Origin: Lumbricus terrestris
Taxonomy: Eukaryota; Annelida; Clitellata; Crassiclitellata; Lumbricidae
Direction of reading: 5' to 3'
NCBI GenBank assembly: GCA_949752735.1
Contig: OX457038.1
Span: 60,626,020 to 60,690,019, forward strand
DNA length: 64,000 nucleotides
Shown here: piece by piece, positions 33,301 to 48,300 of the stretch
Layout of the letters: each line of letters starts with the position of its first letter
Position numbering within the stretch: position 1 is the first letter of the stretch
Position numbers and translations under genes: made by a program
Notes under the pieces: model-generated
What the model was told of the DNA's origin: nothing
What the model saw: only the letters and a program-made list of their open reading frames with translations
Database searches by the model: none

Positions 33301-36300
33301 CTCCATATTGCTCTGTCACACACTGATCAGTCCGGTAAACTTAAACTTGAGGAGTGCCTGTCATCTTTATATGCCTGGTTCTGTTTTAATGGTTTGGCTA
33401 TAAACCCAAACAAGTCTGAGGCAATTTTGTTCGGGTCACGACAACGCTTGCGTTCTTTTCCTTCACTTTCCAGCATCGACCTCGCAGGCTCCGCAGTACC
33501 GTTATCAGATTCTGTTAAAACTCTTGGGGTTACCCTGGACAGTATGCTTACTTTTCGGATGCATGTAACTAACCTTTGTAGATCTTGCTTTTATCACATC
33601 AGGGCAATACGCCACATTAGGTCGGCTCTGACTAAGGATATGTCGAAGACTTTAGCTTGCGCCCTTGTCTCCTCTCGCCTTGATTATGCTAATGCGATTT
33701 TTGTTGGCATTTCAGACTATGAGCTACATAGGCTGCAACGCATCCAAAATTCTTTAGCTCGGGTTGTGCTGCGTGTCCCACTACGATCAAGTTCCTCAGT
33801 TTTACTTCATCAGCTGCATTGGCTTCCTGTCGAGTTTAGGATTAAATTTAAATTGGCCTGTTTAACCTACAAATCCCTCTCTACCGGAACACCTCCCTAC
33901 CTTCAGTCACTGCTTACTCCTTATATTCCTCCTCGTTGCCTCCGATCATCAAACATGGGTCTTTTAATTGAACCTCGATGCAGAACTGTTATGGGCTCGC
34001 GTGCATTCCATGCCTCTGCTCCCAAAGAATGGAATCTTCTTCCACTCTCTCTTCGTTGCTCAAATTCACTCCCTACCTTCAAAAAACGGCTCAAAACTCA
34101 CTATTTCTCTTTGGCTTTCAAGCACATGGACCTTTAACTGCATCTTCCTCTGGCGGCTAACTATCCGCGCCTCAGATTCACACTTTGGTGTGACCTTGCG
34201 CGCGTAATAAATTTATGTAATAATAATAATAATAATATGTCAAGGGAGAGGACTGGTAACCCATTACCCACTGAAAGTGAAAGTATGGGATTTCCCATTC
34301 CACACTTTGGTCGGTAAACGGTCCTTGGACTTCTCCTATACGACAACATAACTGAATTCTTTGTATGCGCACTTGTTATAGCGCCATATCAACTCTACTC
34401 AGAGCTGCTCACGACTACAGCGCGGACACTGCATCGGAGTTTCACCCCAAAGCGCTGAGCAATTGCGAGTGAAGGACTTGCCCAAGGTCCCTACGCGGCG
34501 ACTTGAGGTGGATTCGAACCTCCAACCCTTTGGCTGCAAGGTGACAAACATATCCACTACACCACTGCGCCCCACAATGACACATGAATCATACCTCATA
34601 CGAATGCCGTACAAAAATACCTAACTTTACCATATATACCAAAATAATGGATGCTGCTATTATGTTTCATCATATGATTACAGTTGAACACAAGAATTCG
34701 AACTCACAGAGTTCGTGGTTGTTTTCATCGGATCCATCGCCACAGTTGTCGACTTTGTCGCAGACTCTCCACTTCGGAATGCATTTCATGTTGCCGCAGC
34801 GGAATCTCTTTTCCGGCGGACACTTGATGGTCCGGCAGATGTCAGACGTTTCGTCCGATCCGTCTCCGCAGTCATCGTCTCCGTCGCATCGCCAATCAGG
34901 TGCTATGCAGATCTACGATGCATCGCAGGTAAAGGTAACATATTTCAAAGTCACACACTTGACAGCAGTAAAGGCACATGCATGTAAAAACTGGTCTCTA
35001 TAGAAATTCTAATTTTACGCTACACATTTTCAGATTAAGTTGCTTTACCACAAAATGCAGCATAAAAATAAAAGTTAAAGCAATTTTATAAGGTCATCGA
35101 AGGCAAAGCTTGGATGTATGAATACATGTAGCAGTATACGATTGTTTTTACCAGTAAGTATGCATGTACTAAGTGGTATATCTGCATGCATGTATGTACG
35201 ATTCTATGTGTATCTACATGAAAGTATCGGCATGTATAAATGTGTGTAAAAAAACTGTTCATATAAACGTCTAAATATTATATATCTAATCTAATCAAAC
35301 AGAACATTTAAAAAGTGCTTCTCACAGCAGAGCTATACAGAAACGCTCAGTGTGACAGGCCATGAAAAAATACATACAAATACATAAACATAATGTATGC
35401 ACAATTGCACATAAATATGTCTGAGGATTTATACAGTATCTTTTAAGAACCTCTCAAAGTGCCAAAAGAAATCAAGTGAAAGATACAGGAAGACATCTGC
35501 CTATAGATGCAACACTAAGTATAATCGTCTAGGCTTGAAACGCACCGAATTGTCGCACTGGAACCTGCTGGCAGGGCAGAAGCGTCCATTTGGATAGCGG
35601 GTCGTGCAGTTGAGTTCATCTGAGGCATCTTGGCAGTCCTTGTCTCCATCACACACGAACGCTTTGTCAACGCAGTGGTTGCTTAGGCAGCGGAATTGAT
35701 CGGATAGGCAATCATGGTACTCTGCGGTCAATTCACAAACATCAGATTTATCAGGTTTGAAGACTAGCAGACGATTTGAAAAACCTTGTTTAGCCGTCAA
35801 GAAACTTCACAGTGAAGTTAATAAAGTCTCCAGTATTTGATACATGGAGAAATAAAAGTTGCTCATTTCCTTCTTGTAGGCATAAGCCCTTCACGTTCAC
35901 AATGAACAAATCTCAAATTCCTGAAAACTTTCATCAGCAATAAAAAAATTGTCTATGTACATAATCCCCCACAACTAAATTAATTGGGCCTGCGTAGAAC
36001 CTATAGCAGATGACCAGTTGCAAGAATGCAGGCATGCTCAGGCCAAAGGGACGACATGGCTGTATGGAACTGAAAAAATTCTATTTGAATAAAGTAACGA
36101 ATTTGCTAAAAGCCTGAATCTAATGTAAAATCCATCATAACATTGTAATGCTTCTTAAGTAAGATTAAGATGATATGACTGAAATGCAGCATGTGCTCGA
36201 CTAAACGATTGAAATCAGTGAGAAAAAAATTAGAAAAACAAAGAGCATAAGACAAGAACTCTGACCACATCCTTCTTCATCCGACCCATCTCCGCAGTCA

Positions 36301-39300
36301 TCGTCATGGTCACACTTCCATCGACGGGTAATGCACTTGTGGTTGCCACAACGGAATTCCGATTCAGAACACTGGCGGAAAAGCGGATCTATGGAAACAT
36401 AACCAGTCAGTATTCAATATTTGCGCAACGTTTCCAATGTTAGCATTTCTGTAACATTAGCATGCAGGTGGTTGGAACATTAAAATAACTGCATACTTAG
36501 CAACACCAATAACATTGCAACACTAATATCATTGTGACGTTAACATTATTTTGACATTAACGTCCTTGCAACAATAACCTCATGACATCATTACATTTTA
36601 CCACAGTGGTTCCCAACCCATGGCCCATAGGCCAAAAGTGGCCCGCCAGGCCTCCAAAAATGGCCCTCATCTCTCAAAGAATTAAAAATAAATTTTAAAA
36701 AATTGACAATTTGGACAGGATATAACACATAATTTTTTCTATTACAAGTAATTTTATTTTGACGTCTATAAATAACATAAAACATTATAATTTGATTCAA
36801 TTATAACCATTTTATATGCTTTTAATTAATTAAATTCTAATGTCCTTCAATTAAGAAAAAGTGGCCCTCATGCCCTTCAACTTAGAAAAAGTGGCCCGAA
36901 AGTCAAAAAGGTTGGGAACCAGTGTTTTACCATTATAACAAAAATATTATGATCAAAATACATATAGTAGAAATCATATTCCTGATGTTACATTACATTA
37001 TCATAACAATAACATATTTATAAGAGCACCATAATATCAGAGCAACATCATTGTCTCAATAACTTGATGACTTACGGCAAAGCTGTTGTTCTTCATCAGA
37101 ATTGTCTCCACAGTCATTGTCGAAGTCACAGCGCCATCGAAGTGGTATGCAACGGCGATTGGCACACTCAAAATCTCCTGAAATGGAAACATTGTCACAC
37201 CAGTTTACACAGCTGATTCGAAATGTGACAAAATGCAACACACACCGGATAAGTTAAAATTGATTTTAGTTGCAAAAGTTACTGGAATCTCCAAGGCTCT
37301 TAGCAAATTTCTAGAATCTCTTGTAGTTTGTAGAATAATTAAAATTATTGAAGTCATCAGGATCTAAGAATTACTAGAAAGCTTGCAATGACGGCCAGTT
37401 TCTCCTATTTCCATGATCTTCAGAATTTCCCAGTGTCTCTACAAACTCTTTAAATTTTCAAATTGAACGCAAAATCTGTAAACAAATTTGCACAAAATTG
37501 ATAATATGCTGCAGTTTCTGGAATTACTGAGTCATTAGACAATTTAAGCCTTTGGCTGCAGGAGATGACGAAAATTGTAATTGTGACATATTTATAGAGC
37601 ATCACCTCCAGAATAAACTCATCAGTGGTTATTTTGACCTCAACCAGTGATGATATTCACTGTCAAATGCAGAATTCAGGCATCTGAGAAACCGTGGAAG
37701 GGACAAAACTGAGAAGCCTGAGTGCAGCTTGCGAGAAAGGTGATTCCTGCAGGGGATGGCCCCTACACATAAGCAAAGCTTCTGGATTGATCTGCAGAAG
37801 TATTCATGAGGGGAACAGTCAGGAGTCGATGGGCAGCCGACTAAAAAGTGCCATGGCCCCAGAGGGAGGAGACTGAAATGTAGAAGTCCCTATACGGAAT
37901 GAGCAAAGTCAAGCAGATAATTGTACGGATCAGGATCTGAACTGAATAAGCTCCTGGATGGGAAGTTAGTGCAAAATATCCTAGATAAAGGAAGCTATAA
38001 GGCCAAACCTGGGAACACATTCAATAAGATAGGCAGCAGCATTAAGAATAGACTCAAGTTTTGAAATATTAGCTAGTGAGAGTCCAGCAAAGAGAGCGCC
38101 ACTAAACTCCACACGCATGCAGACAACAGTAAGAGCGTAGCTACATCATGCTCTGAAAGGCAAGCAGACAGCTTACATCTGCAAGCATTAGAGCCACACT
38201 AGTGTCTGTTGTTAAAGAGTTACCCTACTTCATGGGTTGCACAAGTTGCTGACCTGTGGGGTGGCACTTCGGGCAATTCTCCGGTTCTTCGTCCGAGTTG
38301 TCTCGACAGTCGTCGTTGCCGTTGCACAGTTCCCAGCGTGGAATGCAACGATAGTTCGTCTTACATTTCACCCATGACTCCGGACACTCCTGTTGACCTA
38401 AGGTGAGTTGACAGTGGCACAATGAATATCAATCTAATCTGCATCATCCAGCAAAGAGAGCGCCACTAAACTCCACACGCATGCAGACAACAGTAAGAGC
38501 ATAGCTTTAATGTCTCTCAGACATTAAACATTAGCTTTATTTTGTTTTGTTTTGAAACGTTTGAATTGGTTTTATGCATATAAATCCAATTTACAAAGGC
38601 AGCAATCGCAGCATATATATAACCAAAATCACTGCCACAAGGTTAAGTCAGCCAAGTTTCATTTGCTACAGATTGATGCCTTGCACGCTGCCATACAGTT
38701 AAATTCACTTTCTGCTGATTCTGCTACTACTAAGTCAAGTAATCTTACAGCACACTTGTCACTTTTAATTAATAAGAGAACAATTATTATTGCAACAAGT
38801 ATATATATATTATATATATATGTATAAGTCTGTATGTTGCACGTATGCAGCTGAACATCTATGTAGTGCCTTTGTGTACTTCTCCAAGACATGCAAACTG
38901 TGGAAGTGCCTTTGCACAGTTTCTGATCACGGTCATAAGTAGATCCTTTATTTATTTCTTTATTACAGGACTTAAATTCTATCAATCCTCGACTTACGAC
39001 AGGTCTCTGCTGGACGTTCATCTGATCCGTCGCCACAATCGTCGTCAAAGTCACAGCGCCAAACCTTTGGAATACAATGACCGTTTCCACACGTGAACTC
39101 TGACGACTTGCATGTACGTGTAGCTGTAAATTTGTAAACAAACAGTGCAATAAAGTATTTATGTAATGTATTTTGAGAAAAATCTCAGAGAGAAGTAGCG
39201 GGCCAATTGATAGCTTGTTTCATTATCCTTCATTAAGTAAGTAAGCATATTCTTTATTAATCCAACTGCACAACCGCATTAGATAGAGCACTCAAAAAAA

Positions 39301-42300
39301 AATCAAAAATCAAAATCAAATCAAGTTTATTGCTCCCACAAAAGAAAACGAAAAACAGCAATTACACAACTTTGAATTGCTAACATAGAGAAGAAGATTA
39401 GGTATAATTACAGGTTAAACGGTAGTATTACAGGGAAGCAATAGGAGCCCCAGAAGGGAAGATCCCGCTAGGTAGGGGCCCTAGATAAATGATTATTCAT
39501 AACCGAGATGATGAGACGTATGACGTTAGGTGGATTAGTAGCATAAGTGGGAGATTAGCATGTAGGTGAGTACTTAACATGACGGAGTAAGTTTTAAGCA
39601 CAATGAAACATAAAATGAAAGACAGAGAGAGAGAAAGGAAAAGGAAAAGGAAAAGGAAAAGAGTAAAGCCATTATCTAACCAATAGCAAACGACAGTATT
39701 TGGTTTTACATAACATTTTTCCCTGCATGAGCACGTATCAGACGTTTAAAATGAGTGAAGGCCATGCCCATCTTAAGACAAGGTGGTAGACTATTCCATA
39801 CTAGGGGTCCTTGGTATTTTATAGAAAACTTACGTGTGTTAGTTCTAGGATAAATGCTTATGTAGTCCCGTTTGTTTCTGGTTGCGATGGAGTGCTCTAC
39901 TTTATTAAAATAGGATACAAAACAGGGTGGAAGGAGTCCGTTATGGAATTTGTACATAAATTCGGATGTTTGGGTGAATTTAATTTGACTGATGTTAAGA
40001 AGATTAAGATTTAAGAAAAGAGGTTTAGTGTGGGCACCAGCAGGCGACCTGGAAATGAGTCTGATGGCCTTTTTTTGAAGTATTTTCAAGCTAGTAATAT
40101 GGGACTCATATGTTGCGGTCCAGATGAAATTACAATAGGTAAAGTAGGGGTATATCAGAGTAAAGTACAGGTTTTTTAATACAAAGGGCGGAAGCAAGTA
40201 TGCTATGCGTCTTATTATTCCAATGCTCTTAGAGACTTTTTTTGATATTTCTGATATATGGTTATTCCATTTTAGATGTTCGTCAATATGGACTCCAAGA
40301 AACTTTGAGGATGAGACAGAAGGAATTAACGTGCCATCTATTTCCAGTTTCAGGCTCGAGGCGGGAATTAATTTCTTACTGGATCTAAATATGATGCAAT
40401 TGGTTTTGGATATGTTGAGTGATAACTTATTTGATTTGAACCAGTCATTAGTCTTGATAAGTTCTTCATTTGCCAATGAAATCAGTTGGTCATAAGAAGC
40501 ATTGGAAAGGAATGCATTGGTATCGTCTGCAAATAGTATAAATCTTAGTATACTAGTCGAGTTGGGAAGGTCATTGATGTATATTAAGAATAGCAGAGGT
40601 CCTAGTATCGAGCCCTGGGGAACACCAAACATAATTAATTGGAAGGTTGATAACTTACCATTGCATAAAACTTGTTGGTAACGAGTGTTCAAGTAGCTTT
40701 TAAGCCAATTCAGAGCCTCATTTCTTATTCCGTAGTGCTCCAGCTTATGTAGCAGAATTTTGTGGTCCACGGTATCGAAAGCTTTGGCAAGATCCAGAAA
40801 TATTCCCAAAGAAAACTCATTATTGTCTATAGCCTGAGATATTTTATCCTGTATATCCAACAGGGACATGGAGGTGGAATGCCCGGGTTGGAAACCATGT
40901 TGAAGGGGATACATAAGGTTATTGTGGTTTATAAAAGAAAATAGTCTATCGTACATTATTTGCTCAAAAAATTTTGAGAAGAAAGGTAGGATTGAGATAG
41001 GTCTGTAGTTGGATATTTCGGTTCTGCTGCCTTGCTTATGTATTGGTATTATTTTTGCTAATTTAATTTCAGAGGGTACCTCTCCGTTTCTGAGAGAACA
41101 GTTAATTATTTCAGCAAGCGGAGTAGCCATCAAGTCCAGTAAGGGGGCCAGTATCTGGGGATTGAGGTCATCTGGTCCAGCGCTATGGGTTTTCTTTAGG
41201 ATTTTGCTGATAGATAGTATTTCATGAGTATCCGTTGGTAGGATGACAAGAGAGTTTAAGGTTGAAGGGGGCATGAAGTTATGAAAAGAGTTGCTGGACG
41301 GCGGAATTTTCAGCGATAAGGATTTAGGTAAATTTACAAAGTAGTTGTTAAAGAGTTCAGCTATTTGCTCAGGGTCACTAGTTGAGTTCTCGTTAATAAG
41401 TAGTTCTTTAATATGAGAGTTTCTGTCTTCAACGTTGATTATAGTTTTAATTATTTGCCAGGTTTTCTTAATGTCTTTAGTGTGTTTGCTGAATTCACTT
41501 GTGTAGTAATCTTGTTCTAGTTTGATGCGGATTGTTTTATAATTGTTACGGTAATTATTAAATTTAAGTTTATTTTCCGGTGTGGGGTTCTTGATGTAAT
41601 TGATGTAAAGTTTTTCCTTTTTTTTGATTGATCTTAGCAGGCCAGCCGTCATCCATGGGTGTTTGAAAGTGCATTTTTTGGACGTTTTCTTAGCTTTTAG
41701 GGGAAAGGCTTGGGTGTAATTAGATGTTATTTCACTCAAGAAAGCAGAGTAGGCCAAATTGGTGTTGTTTTCCTTACAATTGAGGTAGACCGGACTCCAG
41801 TCGACATTTGTGAGTAGATTTTTAAAGGTTAGAATGTTTTCTGGCGTGAATGTCCTAGTCATATCAGTCAGTCCTGAATAGGTAGTAGTGTCAGTTATAC
41901 TTTCTATCCAGGTGATGATTGGCAAGTGATCAGAAATGTCGTTAATTAGGATTGCAGATTCAATGACAATATCAGGAGCATTGGTGAAAATGTTGTCAAT
42001 AAGTGTACTAGTTGTAGCAGTGATCCTAGTCGGACGAAGAATCAGAGGAAGAAAGTGGTGAGTTGACATGCAATCCATAAAGTCGTGGGTGGCACCGTGA
42101 GTGGTAGATGATAATATGTTTATATTGAAGTCACCAGTTAAAAATATCTTTTTATCCCCATGTCTTCTATTAGTTAAGGAGTCAACTAGTATCTCAAAGT
42201 CTGAATTAAATAGGTTCAGGTTGAGGCCAGGTGGACGGTAGATAGCGCCAATCAGAAAGTCCACACTTTTCTTACATATTATATTTACAAATAAAGATTC

Positions 42301-45300
42301 AAACTCTTTTGAAGAGCTGGTATTGGATACTATTCTGAAGTCCAAATCACCTCTAATGAATGCACCAACCCTTCCACCACCACCCTCTTCCCTGTTTACA
42401 TGAACAAACTGATATCCCGGAATGGCAATGGAAGTAGCCGTGATTTCAGTTAACCAAGTCTCAGTGACGGTTAGGACACAGACAGGTAGCTGCTGTAACA
42501 GCAGCTGTATCTCAAGCAGCTTTGCAACACCTTTGCAAATTCTTAATCAACTGTGAATGGGTCGGGAGTGCCTCTGGGTAGCAACTGTGGATGGGTCGGT
42601 AGTGCCTCTGGGTAGATATCTTGAAGGGTTGCAATATTAGGTTTCCTTGATTGACTGATTGATTATAAATTGTTAATTTGATTTACTATATTGTCCTTAA
42701 AAAATAGCACTTAGTTGTCACCAGACAGACTCTTATGATAGCGCAAACATACTGCACTGTTCGTTGTGAGGCAGTTCGTCCGATTCATCGCCGCAGTCAT
42801 TTGCCAGGTCACAGGTCCAGGACGCTGGAATGCACTTTCCATTGCGACAGCGGAATTGCCACGGCTCACACTCGCGATTGTCGCAGTTCAATTCGTCTGA
42901 ATCGTCGCCACAGTCGTTTGTCGAGTCACAGATCTTGAATGGAAGCGTACAGTTGAGGTTGGCACACTGGAACTGACCAGGAGGACAGTGTCGCTCGGCT
43001 ATAGAACACAGACAAACGTGAAATAAAAACAGTCTGAGAGACAGTAAAACAGACACATGCATGGCATTGCATGCAGATATACATAGAGACAGTAAAAGAA
43101 GAAAAAAAGCAATAAAAATCGCTATTTAGAAAATTGGTAATACGCACAGATTCGCACAGAAATATGAACCCAAAAACCTAAAGCAATGCTTAGTAAGGCC
43201 CCCAGTGGTAAATATCCAAATGTTTTAAGGCTTGTGAGAATTAGACAGACAGACAGACAGGCAGACAGACAGACAGGTAGGCAGGCAGGCAGACAGGCAG
43301 GCAGACAGAGGAAAAGGCCATTTCTGAGCAATAAAAAATAAGTGTGAGGCACCAATATGTTTGGCACAGAGAACAAAAGACACAAGAGAATGAAGAAGTG
43401 ACAGAGACAGACAGACAAACAAGAGCAAGAGCAAGATGGGGAGTAAATAGATCTCCATAGCAACACTATGATCAACTGACCGCAATCTGGTGGTTCATCC
43501 GACGCGTCCCTGCAGTCTACCTCTCCATCACACTTCCATAGGATGGGGATGCACCTGTCGTCCGATGCACCGCATCTCATCTGGTTGGTGGAGCAGTTGG
43601 CCATGCACGTCCTTCTGTCGAGACCAAGGACAAAGAACTCCGGACAGGAGCAAGTAAATGACGAACCACCGGGAGCAATCAGACAGAGATGTGAACATCC
43701 ACCGTTGTTTGAGCCGCAAGGATTGGCCGCTGCAGACAGAAGAAGAAATTCATAACAAAGGTCAAAGCAATGTAACTGAAATTAGCACTATGTTATAGAA
43801 GAAAACTTGCAAGTGATGTATGACACATGTATTTATTTTATATCTTCTTTTGCTTCAGGCTTGAATTAATCCCTCTCTACGGTGGGGTCAATCATCTTCT
43901 TTTGACACATTTATTTTATATATCATCTTCTAGTGTAACATAGTGTTCTTTTCATTAGCATCCTTGATTCCTTAGTCTGTAATGTAATGTAACAGAATGA
44001 AACTAACATACAATGCTTTCCAGACCTTAGAAAGGTTCTTAATTTAAGGCAACTAATTAAGTAAACTGGAATAGAAAATACATAAATGCACAAAATACAG
44101 ACATACAAGGCACACATACACAATACATTTATGAACGTATACACACAAGCAACATCATGAACATGAAGAGGGCTGCTGCTGCTGCTACCTTGCCGCTGTC
44201 GAAGAGGATGGACGATGTGTATATCCATCGGACGGTGCGTGATGTTGAGAAGCGTGGATCGTCCCGCTCCAGTGAACCGATTCGCCTTCTCCACGCTCAT
44301 GTGGTTCCAGTCCGTCCAGTACATCCACTCCTCAAAAATGGTCAGCGCAAAGACGTGTGGAACTGTTCCGTCCAGAACTGTGTGGCGATTCTGACCATTG
44401 GCATCAGCGTATCTGGTTAATGGAAGATCATCAGAGGTCAAGTTGTATTAACATTGTAATGAAAACACAGTAATTTATTCTCTCTCTGTCTCTTGTCTTT
44501 CTATCTGTCTCTCTCCTTCCCTGTCTAACTCATCATATCTTTCTCGCTCACACTCATTCTAGCGTTGAAATCAACGGAGTAACACTATAGCAGCCATAGC
44601 CACAACATGATGCCATGCCATCATATCATGAGAAAAGATATTCTCTATGCACTGCACATCCCAAAACCTTACTGTTCAAAATCCACGTTTGTTCGAAGCT
44701 GACACTGGTGGGATATATCATGTTATCCAATTCAGTTACTCTTACCGTACATCAGACTAATGCATTCCTAAAGTAAAAAAGATGCAAATCACATTATTGG
44801 GAGATTTGGGGTTAGATGCAGAGGGGAACAGGGTGAATGACTTACTAGCAAGAGCAAAATGCATTGGGAAATTTTTGGAAATGCATAGAAGTTTAGAGCT
44901 TGCCTTAACCAGGGAGGAAAATTGTCCCTATCCATTACAAATCATACTCCAATAAACAAAGCATCACAGAAGTTGCCACGACTGGCTAGCAATTGCATGA
45001 CTTTATCGTAATTTACTAACTTGCAAGCACAATAATTATGAGCTTTGAAATGTATACAAAAGATTAGATTAGATTAGATTTCCTTATTGATCACTCACTC
45101 AATGTAGTCAAGATGGGCATCAGCCCACCAGATGCGATTTGTTATGTAGTCCACCGTCAGAGCATTGGGCCAACCAAGCCGTGTGTTTATGATGACCGAC
45201 CTCCTTGTACCATCCAATCCGATTCTTCCAATGTAGGGCGTCAGTCCCCAATCCGTCCAATACAAATACCTGAAGCAAAGTCAAACTACAACTGAATCAA

Positions 45301-48300
45301 ATTCAGTCTAAAAATCAAATATCTCAACTGACCAACCAATCTCTTCAAACTCCAAATAAGATGCAATACAAATAGTAAACAACAGTCCCAATGTATTAAG
45401 CTACACTTGCTGATACAAAACGGTGCATGTGTGTAAGCGGTATGTAAGAATGTATTCAAGTGCTGACATGTACGGTATACATAAGTATTTATTTATTTTG
45501 GAAATTTTATATATCGCGGCTCTTCAAGGTAGGCTACTCAGAAGCGCACCCAGCCCAACCAGGGCTAAATAAAACAGTTTTGCGGTTCTTAAGAAACAGT
45601 GGAATGACCCCCTGGGCACTAAGTGCAGTTCAACAGGGAGGCCATTCCAGGTTGTAGGACCAGTGACAGAGAATGAAAGACGCTGTGCTGTCGGATAGGC
45701 CGGGATAGCAGTCCGCGAGCGGGGAACCAGAAGCTTAGTTTGGCTAACACCAAGTGCTGTATCCATGAATCGGGATTGGCTGACGCTTTATAGAGACCGC
45801 AGACACTTGTCGAATGGCCCCTTTTGGTGTGCTATTTGCTGTAATAGAGTACATCTCAGGTCAGTCGAAACCAGTATTATTAGACGAACCCTAGAAACGG
45901 ATGCGTAGCCAAAGCCCTTGGACTGGACAGATCATTGTCGATTAAGGTCTTCTGCGATGTTCCATTCAGCTCACAGACGTAGATTTTGTTGTGCTTGTTG
46001 TCTCCCCAGTACAGCTTTCTACAGTGCAACAAACAGTGCAACAAGAATAAATATCAAAGCAATGATAGCAGCAACAGCATCAATATGTCAGTCACAAAAG
46101 TATTGCGTAAATACAAAACAGCATTGTCCAGGTACCAGAGAAAAATAACGCATAAAATGGACACTTGCATATTCATTCATTCATTCATTCATTCGGACAT
46201 TTATATAGCGCTCCTTCAAGAAAAAACTACTCAGAGGCGCTCCCGACTCCAGCGCAATGTCAAGAGGGCCAGTAAAGGATAGTTGTGTCATCCATCACAA
46301 ATCAAACCAGTCATTCTCTATGAGAAAACGATAGCCATATATCAGTGTAAGGTAAAAAGGTAAGTTGAGGGAAGGCAGAACAGCAATGTCAGATAAGCTA
46401 AGAATGGTGTGGGAAGAAAAGCAACAGCAAGGCAGGTAAGATAAGGTATGGTAAGCAAGGTAATGCGACCTGAACAATGGTTAAGCCAAAGTTTCAATTG
46501 AGGGAGAGCAGTTGCCTAATTCACTCAACTGTCAAACAATTAGGCAAGATGTGGCAAGGTAAGACAAAGTAAGATGCCACATTGCCCTTAACTAACGTAC
46601 CTCCCGATCCATTCGACCGCCAGACCGTCGGCAGATGGTAGGTTCTGCCAGACAATTGTTTCAGTCCCTGATCCGTTCATGAACATACGCATGATCTTCT
46701 GCAACTGGACGTCGATGAAATAGAGTCGCCTTTCAGCATAGTCAAAGTCGAGCGCCACAACATTATGCAGTCCTTGCGTCACGATGCCATAGTACTGTCC
46801 ATCTGTTGTCAGGTTTCGGATGTAGTAACGGTTGCTGAAGACGAGGTATGGCTCAATGTCTAGCAAACAAAGAGCAAGCAATATTAAATTCTGTTCTGTA
46901 ATTGAATGGCCGCAACTAAAGTATTTGTCTTTAACCTCTGCCCCTTTGATTGTCTGCATCTATCTGCATCTATTGCTACCCTCCCAAAGTCCACTCAACC
47001 TTCCTTTCGGCAGGTGGCATTGATAATAGGGCATGATGGGCGCCCTGCTGGCTGCAGGCAGTTAAATTCGATTCTTGTAATAATTTGTGATCACCCGTCA
47101 TACAATGAATTGTTATTAATGTGCGTTGGGACAGTATGAAATAAACAAAGATAATTATAATTATTATCCCATATTATTGTCAAAAAGGCTAAAATGAAAA
47201 TCTGTTGTAGAAGTGAGGCCAAATAATGCAGAGGCTTATGTAAGAAAGAATTACACAGCATTTTCAACAACAAAAATGCTGCCAACCATCTGTTTTCTTG
47301 CAGGTCTTTTCATCTGTGGCTTTCTGATATCCTTCAGCACATTTGCACGTGTAGTTGCCTGGAGTGTTCGTGCACAGTTGCGTGCAGGCTCCCGGCACAT
47401 CTAGGCACTCATTGATGTCTGAAAGAATACAAGCATGCACAAGCGCAACAATATATTTATGTGCACCTGGAATGTATGACATTATATATATGCAACTATG
47501 CACACATACATATATTTTTACAGTCTACGAATGCATGCAAAGTGAAACACAGTCAATGCGGCCAATGAGAGGCAAGTTGTCAGAACTGCACAATACATGT
47601 GCGTGGACTCGTGAGTCTACCAGCAATGCGTAATGCTCAGTAAATAATCAAGTATTGCATACCACTGCACAACTGTGAACAGTGTGTAGTCGACGACTCT
47701 GAACATTATTAGCTAAAAATTATGTATCAACAGAAGCCACAATGTTCTTGCCCACATTTGTTGAATTAGATCATTTTCTAACCCTACCTTGACTTCCATA
47801 AGCATGGTAATAGCAACCATTTAGCATGACAACCATGCTACCCTATGCATCGTAGCCATGCTTTACCAAGCAGCAATAATAATACACTGCAGCACCTTTT
47901 ACAAACCTGTCAAAGTGTCTGGAAGACTAAGTTTACTAGACAAAACTATAGAATATGTGAAATATGAAAGTTAAGTTTTGCTTCTTGCATTACCTCTACA
48001 AGCCTTTCTGTTGGTCATGAGGGTGTAGCCAGCATTGCATTGGCAGTAGTAACTGGTTATTGTGTCGACACAGCGATGCTCACATTGGTGGGTCGCTACG
48101 TTTGCACATTCATTGACAACTGAAGAAAACAATCAAACAATAAGAGATTAATCTAACAGTATCTACTTACGGTTTCTAATCATTTTCCTCTTTTGTTTTC
48201 TATTGCCAGTATATAAATGACTTGAAGCTTGAAGGTGGTACAAAAGGTGCATTCAAAAAGATCAGTTATCAAGATCATAACACGGTTTCAGGTGAGACTC

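Noticed and set aside
34530..34574. A true tRNA gene on the minus strand
   Set aside because: A- and B-box-like segments are present but no cloverleaf with a closed acceptor stem is seen; the sequence continues into a SINE body and LINE-type tail.
43225..43485. Cysteine/leucine/proline repeat frame (minus)
   Set aside because: Reading of an AGAC/AGGC low-complexity tract beside LRP2 exon 18.
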